Virus record (IMG/VR): IMGVR_UViG_3300034073_003944
Coordinates: 109,067 to 173,066 of that record
Source: a virus
Reading direction: 5' to 3' (one strand)
Length of the DNA: 64,000 nucleotides
The position numbers and the translations under genes are program-made. Positions 52,140-59,874 of this stretch are shown in pieces. Below the pieces are notes generated by a model that saw only the letters and a program-made list of their open reading frames with translations, did no database searches and was not told the DNA's origin. Each line of letters begins with the position of its first letter. The stretch's first letter is position 1.

Positions 52140-55100
52140 TTAGAAAGTTGTTGCTTGACCTAAAGAACCAAATTTATTAGAAGATGCAGCTAATAACTGA
52201 TTTGCCTTTTGTCCATCTATATAAACAGCTATTTGACCAGAACTCATTAATTGTGTCAATTTATCCAATTTTTCTACAACTAATCTATTTGAGTTAACAA
52301 TTGCATCTACAAGTTCATTTCCGACAGGTGTTTTTCCAGGTTCTCCAACTGCTTTAGTTGGTTCAGTTGTGCCGCCACCTACAATGTTTGTTACTAAAGA
52401 TATGCCTTTACCAACAACATCCATTATAAATCCACCAATACCCTTTATTTTTTCCCAAACTAACTCAAGTCCTTTTAATACACCGTTGAATGCTGTAGAG
52501 AATACATTTCCAAATAATGTACCTATTTCAGAAATAATTGGTTTTACGGATTCTAGTGTAGATTTAATGAAATCAAATCCCAATTTAAAAGGTGTAACTA
52601 ACGAATCAAATATACTACTAACTGCGCCGTTAAGAGTACTTAATATAGTTGATAACATTTCTATGGTGAATATTGACTTTATAAGATTCCACGCCATTTT
52701 GTACGGCGCAGTCACGATGTCAAATACCTTGACAACTAAACCGGTCAATGTTGACAATACGGTCTCCATCGTATCAGTGGTAAATATTTTTTTAATAACT
52801 GACCATGCTAATTTATATGGAGATAACAATCCGTCTAACAGCATGCTTCCAATTGATACTATACCGTTTACTATAGATAAACCCAATTTAGATGGAGATT
52901 TGCCACCGAAAAAAGATGTAATCCACTCCCATCCAGATTTAAATGCGGAAATTAAAGCTTCGTACAACATCGGACCTATAGCAACTAAACCTTTTACCAA
53001 TAAAAGTCCTAGTTTTCCGACTACTATAAGTATCGCTTTCGGCAGTTTATAAAAAGAGAATATTAATATTTCAACAAGTAAGGATCCAACATTTTTAAAT
53101 ATTTTTCCCCATTCTATTGGTTTTCCACCACCGCCACCTTTGCCTGTGAAAAGACTTTCAAACATGTCGGGTAATTTAACAAATGCATCTAAAAGACCCG
53201 TCGTTATGTCTTTGTATATTGCGCCAAAATCAACTTCTGCAAGAAAGCCTGGTATTTTCTTTATTAATCCCCACGCCATTTCTAGTGGTTCTAGTATTAA
53301 ACTTTTAAATACTCCTTTTAGCCCAGCGGTAATTTTGTCTCCCATCGATCCCGTTGTTTCGGTAAATCCTTTTATGAACGCGGCAACTCCTTGAACCACT
53401 GTTATTAAAATTCCTATTGGTCCTAAAAATTTAGCAACCGTACCAAACAAAGGCCCTATTTTACTGATCCACCCAAAAGCGGCTCCGGCACCAACCTTGC
53501 CTAATGTGCCAAATAATCCGAGTATCGGTTTAAATACGCCCGTTACTAATTTACCAAATCCCGAAATGATAGGTGTAATTGGTTTAAAAACTCCAGTTAC
53601 TAATTTACCAAATCCCGAAGCAGCTGATGTAACAGGTTTAAAAACTCCAGTTACTAATTTACCAAATCCCGAAGCAGCTGATGTAACAGGTTTAAAAAGG
53701 TTGCCAATTTTTGAACCTACATTTGAAACTCCGGAGGTTATTGATTTTAAAATATTATTTGTTTTTGTACGAAAATTTGAAATTCCTTCGGTAACCAGTT
53801 TAAAAATATTACTAATTTTAGTACCTATGATTGAAACACCAGACTTAATTGAATTAGTTACAGGCGAAATTTCGGAACCAAATTTTCTAAATGCGTCTCC
53901 TATTTTTTTAGTAAGTGTTACAGATTCTTGTAACGGTTGAGTTGTACCACTAATTGCATTTTTTATTTTAGAAAATATTGTAAATACAGAATATGTATCT
54001 TTTTGAAATAAAGATATAAACATTCTTATTTTTAAGAACGGTTGAATTAATTCTTCGGGTTTAAGTTTTTCAAATAAATCAACAATTTTATCCATGACAA
54101 TTGTTATTGCTTCTAAAACAGGCAACATAAACTTCTGCAATTGTTGATTGATTTTATTTTGCAAAGTTGCCATTCTTTCTTGATTACTCTTAGATTTTAA
54201 ATCTTGTTCATATTTTTGTTGAGCCAATTTTGGATTATCTTTAAGAGCTTTTTGTTCTTTTAATCTTTCTTCAGCCAATTTTCTAACTTCCGGATCTTGC
54301 GATTTTAAAGCGTCTTTTATACGAGTTTCAGCTTCTAACATGTCTTGTAACTCTTTTACAGATTTACCAGCTGCTTGAGCAAACGCTTCTTGTGCCAACG
54401 GATTGAGTTGATTAAACTTTATTTTCTTAGCTTGATCTAATATAACTTTGTTAGCTTCAACCACTTTTCCTTGGAATGCCAATCTACGAGCTTCATTAAA
54501 GTTAATATTCTTGCCAATTAAAGCGCTTGCCTTAAGTTCGTTTTGTATGCTACTTTCAAAATTCAAAAGACCCTTAGCAGTAGCTGCCATATTAGTCAAT
54601 GTGGTACCCATCTGTCTTGCTTGTGCGGCGGCTCTTACCATTTCATCCGCGTTTTTACCTGCAAACATTCTTACATCATCACTAGCATCGGCAACTTCAT
54701 TCATTACATCTTCTAGTCCAACACCATATGCTTTAGCAGCGGCACCTGCCATACTCAGCATGTTTGTTTTAGACTCAGCACTCTTACCGCTTACACCACC
54801 AATTGTTTTTAAGAACTTTGCACTTGTATCAGCTGATATACCCATTTGTTTGCTAAACACGGTTATATCTTTTACCATTGCACTATTTCTTCCGGAAATA
54901 TATGAAAAGTTTTTACCTACAGTTGATATTGTATTAGCAACATCTGTTGCGGATACACCAAAATGTGCTAAATCTACAGAGGTGTCTCTTATTTGTTTTT
55001 CTAATCCTTCGGCGTCTTTTCTAAATAAACCGAATTGTTGTCTTACTTGCGTTGTTACTTTATCTATTTCCTTAAATCGGTCAAAAGTCTGTGATAACAT

Positions 55101-55688
55101 TTCTTTAAAACTAGACGGTATATTTAATTCTTTAAAAATAAATTCTTTTGATTTTAAAACGGATTGTGTCAATTTAGCGGTTTTAAATCTTTCTTTTTCT
55201 AACTCAACTATTTTACCGGAAACTTTTTTCTGTTCTTCTAAAGCCCTAACTTCTTCCATCAATGCATCTTTAACATCACCACTCGTAACCAACATTTCTT
55301 GTTGTTTTGCGTCTATTGTGGCCTGTAGTTTTGCTTGTTGTTCTAAAGCGTACTTTAAATTATTAGCTGACTCATTCATTTCCTCCTGAATTTTAGATGA
55401 CAAATCGTAACCACCGGTTGTTTTAACTACACTTTGATAAAGTGCTTTCTGTTCGTTATTCATACGAGACAGTCCACTTTCCAATAAGGCTTGTTTTTTT
55501 CTAGTTTCTACAATAGTTTCTAAAGCTTTGTCAAGATTATCTCCCCACTGTCTAGCTTTAGTAGAAACGCGGGTAAACTCAAAGTCTAATCGTTTAAATG
55601 CATTAACAATTGCGTCGGCTTCAGGACCACCTCTTTCAAGAATGTCTACTATTTCTTTAGCTTTTGTTGAATCAAATGGGGTTGCCAT
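52140..55688 (-). CDS. Tail tape measure protein
   Basis: A 1182-residue protein that sets tail length and is ejected ahead of DNA. The first 600 residues are long helices with coiled-coil spacing and contain the conserved phage tape-measure core (VSATDVANTISTVGKNF, GISADTSAKFLKTIGGVS, AAAKAYGVGLEDVMNEVA). The second half is made of hydrophobic, amphipathic segments with short tandem repeats (18 residues, GFGKLVTGVFKPVTSAAS) and repeated W-x-x-I/V-K-x-I/F patterns that may form membrane-active parts. A TATTTATA box lies 4 bases before the start. The gene follows gp26 and its frameshift frame, the canonical tail-chaperone/tape-measure order. Confidence 0.85.
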   Translation of the reverse strand: MATPFDSTKAKEIVDILERGGPEADAIVNAFKRLDFEFTRVSTKARQWGDNLDKALETIVETRKKQALLESGLSRMNNEQKALYQSVVKTTGGYDLSSKIQEEMNESANNLKYALEQQAKLQATIDAKQQEMLVTSGDVKDALMEEVRALEEQKKVSGKIVELEKERFKTAKLTQSVLKSKEFIFKELNIPSSFKEMLSQTFDRFKEIDKVTTQVRQQFGLFRKDAEGLEKQIRDTSVDLAHFGVSATDVANTISTVGKNFSYISGRNSAMVKDITVFSKQMGISADTSAKFLKTIGGVSGKSAESKTNMLSMAGAAAKAYGVGLEDVMNEVADASDDVRMFAGKNADEMVRAAAQARQMGTTLTNMAATAKGLLNFESSIQNELKASALIGKNINFNEARRLAFQGKVVEANKVILDQAKKIKFNQLNPLAQEAFAQAAGKSVKELQDMLEAETRIKDALKSQDPEVRKLAEERLKEQKALKDNPKLAQQKYEQDLKSKSNQERMATLQNKINQQLQKFMLPVLEAITIVMDKIVDLFEKLKPEELIQPFLKIRMFISLFQKDTYSVFTIFSKIKNAISGTTQPLQESVTLTKKIGDAFRKFGSEISPVTNSIKSGVSIIGTKISNIFKLVTEGISNFRTKTNNILKSITSGVSNVGSKIGNLFKPVTSAASGFGKLVTGVFKPVTSAASGFGKLVTGVFKPITPIISGFGKLVTGVFKPILGLFGTLGKVGAGAAFGWISKIGPLFGTVAKFLGPIGILITVVQGVAAFIKGFTETTGSMGDKITAGLKGVFKSLILEPLEMAWGLIKKIPGFLAEVDFGAIYKDITTGLLDAFVKLPDMFESLFTGKGGGGGKPIEWGKIFKNVGSLLVEILIFSFYKLPKAILIVVGKLGLLLVKGLVAIGPMLYEALISAFKSGWEWITSFFGGKSPSKLGLSIVNGIVSIGSMLLDGLLSPYKLAWSVIKKIFTTDTMETVLSTLTGLVVKVFDIVTAPYKMAWNLIKSIFTIEMLSTILSTLNGAVSSIFDSLVTPFKLGFDFIKSTLESVKPIISEIGTLFGNVFSTAFNGVLKGLELVWEKIKGIGGFIMDVVGKGISLVTNIVGGGTTEPTKAVGEPGKTPVGNELVDAIVNSNRLVVEKLDKLTQLMSSGQIAVYIDGQKANQLLAASSNKFGSLGQATTF
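53527..53688 (-). repeat. Three tandem 54-base in-frame repeats in the tape measure gene
   Basis: Units 53581-53634 and 53635-53688 are identical over 54 bases; unit 53527-53580 is a diverged copy. Each encodes 18 residues (GFGKLVTGVFKPVTSAAS or the like). Perfect identity of two units points to a recent duplication, which would lengthen the tail slightly. Confidence 0.85.
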
Positions 55689-55692
55689 ATGA

Positions 55693-55700
55693 TATAAATA
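55693..55700 (-). promoter_or_regulatory. Putative late promoter box TATTTATA, 4 bases before ATG
   Basis: Minus strand TATTTATA, TCAT, ATG (55688), directly before the tape measure gene and after the frameshift ORF. Confidence 0.4.
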
Positions 55701-55722
55701 TACTATATATCATGTTTTTATA

Positions 55723-55942
55723 TCAAAATGGTTTATCTATTTTCCCCGGCTTTTTAGAAGGTTGTTTATAGGATTCGTTTTCTCTGTTTTTTATATCTAC
55801 TAATTGGTGATAGTAGAAATTACGCAAGAATACAGGCAATTTATAAGCAATATCTACATTTATAGCTCCCTGTGAAAAGTAACACAATTCAAATATTTGT
55901 TTGTGTACAATTACTTTATACTCCGGCGTCAGGCCAAAAAAA
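55723..55942 (-). CDS. gp51-like extension frame reached from gp26 by +1 frameshift
   Basis: After the gp26 stop (55916) an open frame continues for about 66 codons to a TGA at 55723-55725 with no ATG or GTG in it and only late TTG codons. Upstream it overlaps the end of gp26 and stays open back to the seven-T run at 55936-55942; a +1 slip there (codons TTT TTT, skip T, GGC) joins the frames and adds 70 residues in place of the normal last 6. The protein (VIVHKQIFELCYF, then YKLPVFLRNFYYHQLVDI) has the style of the small protein that follows gp26 in T4-like phages (gp51). Alternative: one extra T from sequencing error, in which case gp26 is naturally longer. Confidence 0.55.
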
Positions 55943-56752
55943 CTGTACCGTCATCGGTACATCCATCCTTTCTTCGTTCTGACACTGTTCACATGCAAAA
56001 TTAAATCCTAAATCAAGTTCCGGAGCAATAGACTTTACATAACCTCTAAGCGCCATGCTGTCTCTTGATAGTAATTCATTATCTACGAATTTAGCTATAG
56101 AAGCTGGATCACGCTTATCATCAATACTTGTAATCATTCTCTTTAAACGAGTAGTTACTTCAGCGCTAGCGTTCTTTTTGACTTTGGATATAGCTTTTGA
56201 ATCACGATCTATATTTTCTTCATCACCCGATGTTAATAACTTGAAAGTGATTTTTCTCTTTGAAGTTGGAAATATAAACTCAAATTCATTGACTCCTCTC
56301 TCCATGTTTGAAAAGTCAACATCTTTTTCTTGAACTTCACCTAGATTGATAGTAACTTTGTTTTCAGTGTTACATCTCTTACATTCAATCTTAACGGGCC
56401 CGTAATTATCGCCATATGCCAATCGTCTAGCAGCAATAAACAAAGCGTTCTTGTCAACCATCAACAAATCCGCCACATTTACACCTGGAGTTACAATCAA
56501 ACTTTCAAGAAGTTTATCAAGAACAATACCCTTCTTTATGTAATTTTCATTCGTCAAAATATCTTCTTCTTTTGCAGTCATCATCTTCATATCAATACTG
56601 CCCTTGCTCAAGGGAGATTTTTCATCATAAAAATAACCTTTAGAAGGCAGGTTGATATTTTCAGCAGGATATGTTGTTGAATTTACAGAACTTTTTGTAG
56701 AAGTAGATTCGTGTTCTTGTTTTAATTTTTGAATAAAAATTTCGTCGCTCAT
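55916..56752 (-). CDS. T4 gp26-like baseplate/tail-assembly protein
   Basis: A 278-residue member of the T4 baseplate gp26 group (Pfam T4_baseplate). Typical features: the opening INLPSKGYFYDEKSPLSKG, the helical NYIKKGIVLDKLLESLIV and VDKNALFIAARRLAYGDNYG, then two C-x2-C zinc-ribbon-like sites (CKRCNTENKV and CEQCQNEERMD) and the usual end FFWP. gp26 helps assemble the baseplate hub. The seven-T run inside the last codons is a possible frameshift site leading into the next frame. It lies 228 bases upstream of the tape measure, as tail chaperones do in other phages. Confidence 0.8.
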   Translation of the reverse strand: MSDEIFIQKLKQEHESTSTKSSVNSTTYPAENINLPSKGYFYDEKSPLSKGSIDMKMMTAKEEDILTNENYIKKGIVLDKLLESLIVTPGVNVADLLMVDKNALFIAARRLAYGDNYGPVKIECKRCNTENKVTINLGEVQEKDVDFSNMERGVNEFEFIFPTSKRKITFKLLTSGDEENIDRDSKAISKVKKNASAEVTTRLKRMITSIDDKRDPASIAKFVDNELLSRDSMALRGYVKSIAPELDLGFNFACEQCQNEERMDVPMTVQFFWPDAGV

Positions 56753-56801
56753 AACTTTATAACAATATATAGTCTACACTTAGTATTTTATGTTTTTATA
56801 A

Positions 56802-57704
56802 TTAAGTTTTGGCTTGATGTTTTGCGGCATCAACCATTGATTTTTTAGCATCTACAGTTTTCTTAGCATTATTATATGTAACTTCAGCTGCATCTTTTTC
56901 TTCAGGTGTAGTAGCATTATCATACTTTTCTTTGGCAAGATTATATTTTTCTTGAGCGTCATCAAGTTCTGCTTGTCTTTGTGCTACTAACGCTAAATTA
57001 GCTTTGTGTGTTGCCGACTTTACTTTAGCTTCATCTTCTTTGAGAATATTACGAATAATAGATTTTAAAGCTTTTTTTTGTGATTCAGTAAGTTGTAATT
57101 CGCCTAATTTAGTATCCATAATGTTTTGTACGATTTTACTATACTTTCCAAATAAATCAGTTATAAATAATTTCTTTTCTTCCGGTGATAAAGATACATA
57201 TTGTTTTCTTAATTCACTCGCACTCGTTGCTGGTTTACCCAATACAGTAAATGTAGTTGTAGGCACAGTATCAATATAACCATGTTTTATAGCAGGTTGT
57301 AATTTATCTAATTTTTTAGGAAGTGGTTGTAAATACGACGGACTGCCATCCTTTTTAGTAAATTTGCTAAATCTGGGATCCTCAGACATGTCCTTTTCAC
57401 TGACAGCAAAAATTACACTATCTCTATTTAAATCAATAGGTATTTTACCTTCTAAATTTGTTATATTATAATTTTGAGTAACATTAAGTATTTTGTTCGC
57501 CGGTATACCCGTCAATGTCATCATTTGTAATTTTTCGTTGAAATCAAAAGGCGATTTAGGTAATTCCACTTTATCGGTAGTTGTTATATATACATCACTA
57601 CCACCGTATTTTGTACTTAAATAATCATATACTCCTTTGTGACCCTTGTGGAAAGGATGAAATCTACCGGGATAAATTACAAATAATTTTTTACCTAATT
57701 GCAT
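56802..57704 (-). CDS. HxGH nucleotidyltransferase (NMN/pantetheine-phosphate adenylyltransferase superfamily) with coiled tail
   Basis: A 300-residue protein. The N-terminal 170 residues are a nucleotidyltransferase fold: IYPGRFHPFHKGHKGVYDYL contains the H-x-G-H motif that binds the nucleotide phosphates, and PATSASELRKQYVSL carries the later S-x-x-x-R motif. Usual members transfer AMP or CMP to a phosphate (NAD, CoA or lipid-head precursors). The C-terminal 75 residues are an Ala/Glu/Lys coiled coil (QAELDDAQEKYNLAKEKYD). It is preceded by a terminator and a TATTTATT box, 5 bases before the ATG. The role in a phage tail module is unclear: NAD-related metabolism or modification of a virion or host molecule. 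Confidence 0.75.
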   Translation of the reverse strand: MQLGKKLFVIYPGRFHPFHKGHKGVYDYLSTKYGGSDVYITTTDKVELPKSPFDFNEKLQMMTLTGIPANKILNVTQNYNITNLEGKIPIDLNRDSVIFAVSEKDMSEDPRFSKFTKKDGSPSYLQPLPKKLDKLQPAIKHGYIDTVPTTTFTVLGKPATSASELRKQYVSLSPEEKKLFITDLFGKYSKIVQNIMDTKLGELQLTESQKKALKSIIRNILKEDEAKVKSATHKANLALVAQRQAELDDAQEKYNLAKEKYDNATTPEEKDAAEVTYNNAKKTVDAKKSMVDAAKHQAKT

Positions 57705-57709
57705 ATAAT

Positions 57710-57717
57710 AATAAATA
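57710..57717 (-). promoter_or_regulatory. Putative late promoter box, variant TATTTATT, directly after a terminator
   Basis: Minus strand TTTTTCTATTTATT, ATTAT, ATG (57704). The same terminator-then-box arrangement is seen at 28943-28982. Confidence 0.4.
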
Positions 57718-57718
57718 G

Positions 57719-57743
57719 AAAAACCCCAGCGTTTGCTGGGGTT
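57719..57743 (-). terminator. Rho-independent terminator after the tail tube gene
   Basis: AACCCCAGC, loop AAAC, GCTGGGGTT with a following TTTTT on the minus strand; 19 bases after the stop at 57763. A run of T on the + side makes it possibly bidirectional. Confidence 0.85.
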
Positions 57744-57762
57744 CTTTTTTGTAAAACATCTC

Positions 57763-58254
57763 TTAGTATTGGAGAATTGCGTAGTCGTATGCTACACCAA
57801 CAGTGATCATTTGAGCAGCACCGTCATCGCTCCAATCCATATCGGTGAAATCGGCACTGGTAATGAAAGCACCCTTCAATTGCCATTCTTCTACTTTATC
57901 GCCTACAGGTCCGAGAACATTAATGGTTATATCCTTCTTATAGAAGTCTTGATAACCATCACGACCTGTTACAGATTCGTGGTGCAAACGAACCCATTCC
58001 ATTACTGCTTGAGCGCCAGAAGGAACAATTGGATCATAAAGTTCCATTGATACTTCATCCCAAACGCTCTTACCCTTATAGTAAGTCTTGACATTGATGT
58101 GATCAAGTTCTTTCTTAGCTTGAGTAAGTTTAGGGCGGTTAACCTTCTTTACGATAAATGACGGAATACCGTCAACATAAAGAATAAATCGGTTTTTAAC
58201 CTTTGGTTCAAACGCCGTATAAAATATTTCACTCGGATTTAGTAATTCTGCCAT
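57763..58254 (-). CDS. Tail tube protein, T4 gp19-like
   Basis: A 163-residue protein that stacks as hexamers to form the tube. KNRFILYVDGIPSFIVKKVN, the KTYYKGKSVWDEVSMELYDP segment, VMEWVRLHHESVTGRDGYQ, DITINVLGPVGDKVEEWQL and TDMDWSDDGAAQMITVGVAY match gp19 throughout and the length is exact for the family. The gene has a GAAAGG ribosome-binding site, a TATTTATA box 26 bases before the start and a strong terminator, as expected for a very abundant virion protein. Confidence 0.9.
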   Translation of the reverse strand: MAELLNPSEIFYTAFEPKVKNRFILYVDGIPSFIVKKVNRPKLTQAKKELDHINVKTYYKGKSVWDEVSMELYDPIVPSGAQAVMEWVRLHHESVTGRDGYQDFYKKDITINVLGPVGDKVEEWQLKGAFITSADFTDMDWSDDGAAQMITVGVAYDYAILQY

Positions 58255-58280
58255 AATTTTTACCTTTCTTTACTGTTTAT

Positions 58281-58288
58281 TATAAATA
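58281..58288 (-). promoter_or_regulatory. Putative late promoter box TATTTATA for the tail tube gene
   Basis: Minus strand TATATTTATAATAAAC, 26 bases before the ATG at 58254, leaving room for a leader that holds the GAAAGG ribosome-binding site. Confidence 0.4.
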
Positions 58289-58362
58289 TAAAAAAAATAA
58301 ATATTTTTTATTTATTGTAAAAATTTATTAATATTTATCTATATACGAACCCAAAGTTAATT

Positions 58363-59874
58363 ATGAGTAGACCAAAAAATAATCCAGACTTTGTTAATAA
58401 AACATGTAAACATTGTAATGGTGTATATAGCGTTTCATTTTATAAAAGAAAAAAATCCACTTATTGTAGTAAGAAGTGTGCCAATTCCGATATAGATGTT
58501 TTAAATAAAATGAGAAGTTCCCAGTCAGAAACATATAAAGAAAAATATGGTGGTTTGCATCCGATGCAGACAAGAGAAACACAAAGTAATTTTCAAAAAG
58601 CAATTCTTGCTAAATATGGCGTAACTAGTTATAGCAAGCTTAAAGAGTATAATGTTAAAGTAAGAAAGACTAAGCTGGATCGTTATGGCGATGAAAACTA
58701 TACAAACATTCAAAAAATAAAATCTACTTGTCTAGAAAAGTACGGCGTTGATAATGTATTAAAGTCCGATAAAATCCGTGACGAAATAAAAAATAAATCA
58801 AAACAAATAAGATATGAATTTTTAAAAAATTATTGTACCGTTAGAAACATAACGCCATTATTTAGTGACAGTGAATATATCGGATATTCATTTAGAAACA
58901 AATATAAGTTTTTGTGTAATAAATGTAATAAGCAATTTGAAACGGATGTTTATAGGATCAATCATATTTTTTGTAATTACTGTAATCCTTTAGATAAAGA
59001 TACAATTGAAAATGAAATATATTTGTTTGTAAAATCAATTGTTGCAAATGATATTGTTATAAAAAGAAAAGATAGAACGGTTTTAAATGGTAAAGAGTTG
59101 GATATTTATATACCTTCAAAAAATATAGCAATTGAATTTAACGGACTTTATTGGCACAGTGAGAATGGTAATAATATTAAAAAAACATATCATTTAAATA
59201 AAAGTCGTAGTTGTATTTCAAAAAGCATACGGTTGATTCATATTTTTGAAAACGAATGGGTTTATAAAAAAGAAATTGTTAAATCTATACTATGTAACAT
59301 TTTGCAAGTTAATACAAATAAAATTTATGCGAGAAATTGTGTTGTTAAGAATGTAAGCCAAAATGAAAAAAATATTTTTTTAGAACATAACCATATTCAA
59401 GGCAAAGACAAATCTTCTATTCAATATGGTTTGTTTAATAACGGGGAACTCGTATCAGTAATGACCTTTGTTAAATCTAGATTTGATAAAAAAATACAGT
59501 ATGAAATGTATAGATATTGTAATAAATTAAACACAAACATTATAGGAGGTGCTTCTAAATTATTTAAACAATTTTTGGAAGACTATTCTCCTGATACAAT
59601 AGTGTCTTACAGTGATAGAAGATATTTTAATGGTACAATTTACCAAACCCTCGGCTTTAATTTTATTGAAAATACACCACCAAATTATTGGTACATAAGT
59701 CCTGATTACAAATCGTTACATAATAGAATGACTTTTCAAAAGCATAAGCTTATAAAAGCATTGGAAAAATATGATCCAACTTTAACCGAGTGGGAAAATA
59801 TGTTACAGAACGGTTTTGATAGAATTTGGGATTGCGGCAATGGTAAATGGATTTGGAACTTAATCTATACTTAA
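58363..59874 (+). CDS. Free-standing homing endonuclease of the EDxHD/VSR-like type
   Basis: A 503-residue endonuclease on the opposite strand to the surrounding tail genes, as expected for an inserted selfish gene. Residues 13-40 hold a zinc site (CKHCNGVYSVSFYKRKK, CSKKCAN). There follow several repeats with K-Y/Y-G-x-x-N (EKYGVDNVLKS, DRYGDENYTNIQK, AKYGVTSYSKL) used for DNA contact. A second zinc site (CNKCNKQF, CNYCN) comes next. Then LDIYIPSKNIAIEFNGLYWH, a nuclease core with D...E-x-N-G-x-x-W-H, and a C-terminal half with an acetyltransferase-like HIQGKDKSSIQYGLF pattern often fused to these nucleases. It ends 15 bases inside the convergent gene. Confidence 0.75.
   Translation: MSRPKNNPDFVNKTCKHCNGVYSVSFYKRKKSTYCSKKCANSDIDVLNKMRSSQSETYKEKYGGLHPMQTRETQSNFQKAILAKYGVTSYSKLKEYNVKVRKTKLDRYGDENYTNIQKIKSTCLEKYGVDNVLKSDKIRDEIKNKSKQIRYEFLKNYCTVRNITPLFSDSEYIGYSFRNKYKFLCNKCNKQFETDVYRINHIFCNYCNPLDKDTIENEIYLFVKSIVANDIVIKRKDRTVLNGKELDIYIPSKNIAIEFNGLYWHSENGNNIKKTYHLNKSRSCISKSIRLIHIFENEWVYKKEIVKSILCNILQVNTNKIYARNCVVKNVSQNEKNIFLEHNHIQGKDKSSIQYGLFNNGELVSVMTFVKSRFDKKIQYEMYRYCNKLNTNIIGGASKLFKQFLEDYSPDTIVSYSDRRYFNGTIYQTLGFNFIENTPPNYWYISPDYKSLHNRMTFQKHKLIKALEKYDPTLTEWENMLQNGFDRIWDCGNGKWIWNLIYT

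Noticed and set aside
53497-53940. Plus-strand frame with repeated T-N-L-P-N-P-E over the tape measure repeats
   Set aside because: Antisense shadow of the 54-base repeats in the tape measure gene.
52127-55700. Plus-strand reading of the boxes as classical T4 late promoters TATAAATA
   Set aside because: In that sense they would drive transcription antisense to the tape measure and other virion genes, with no plus-strand genes to serve; the minus-strand reading fits the genes.
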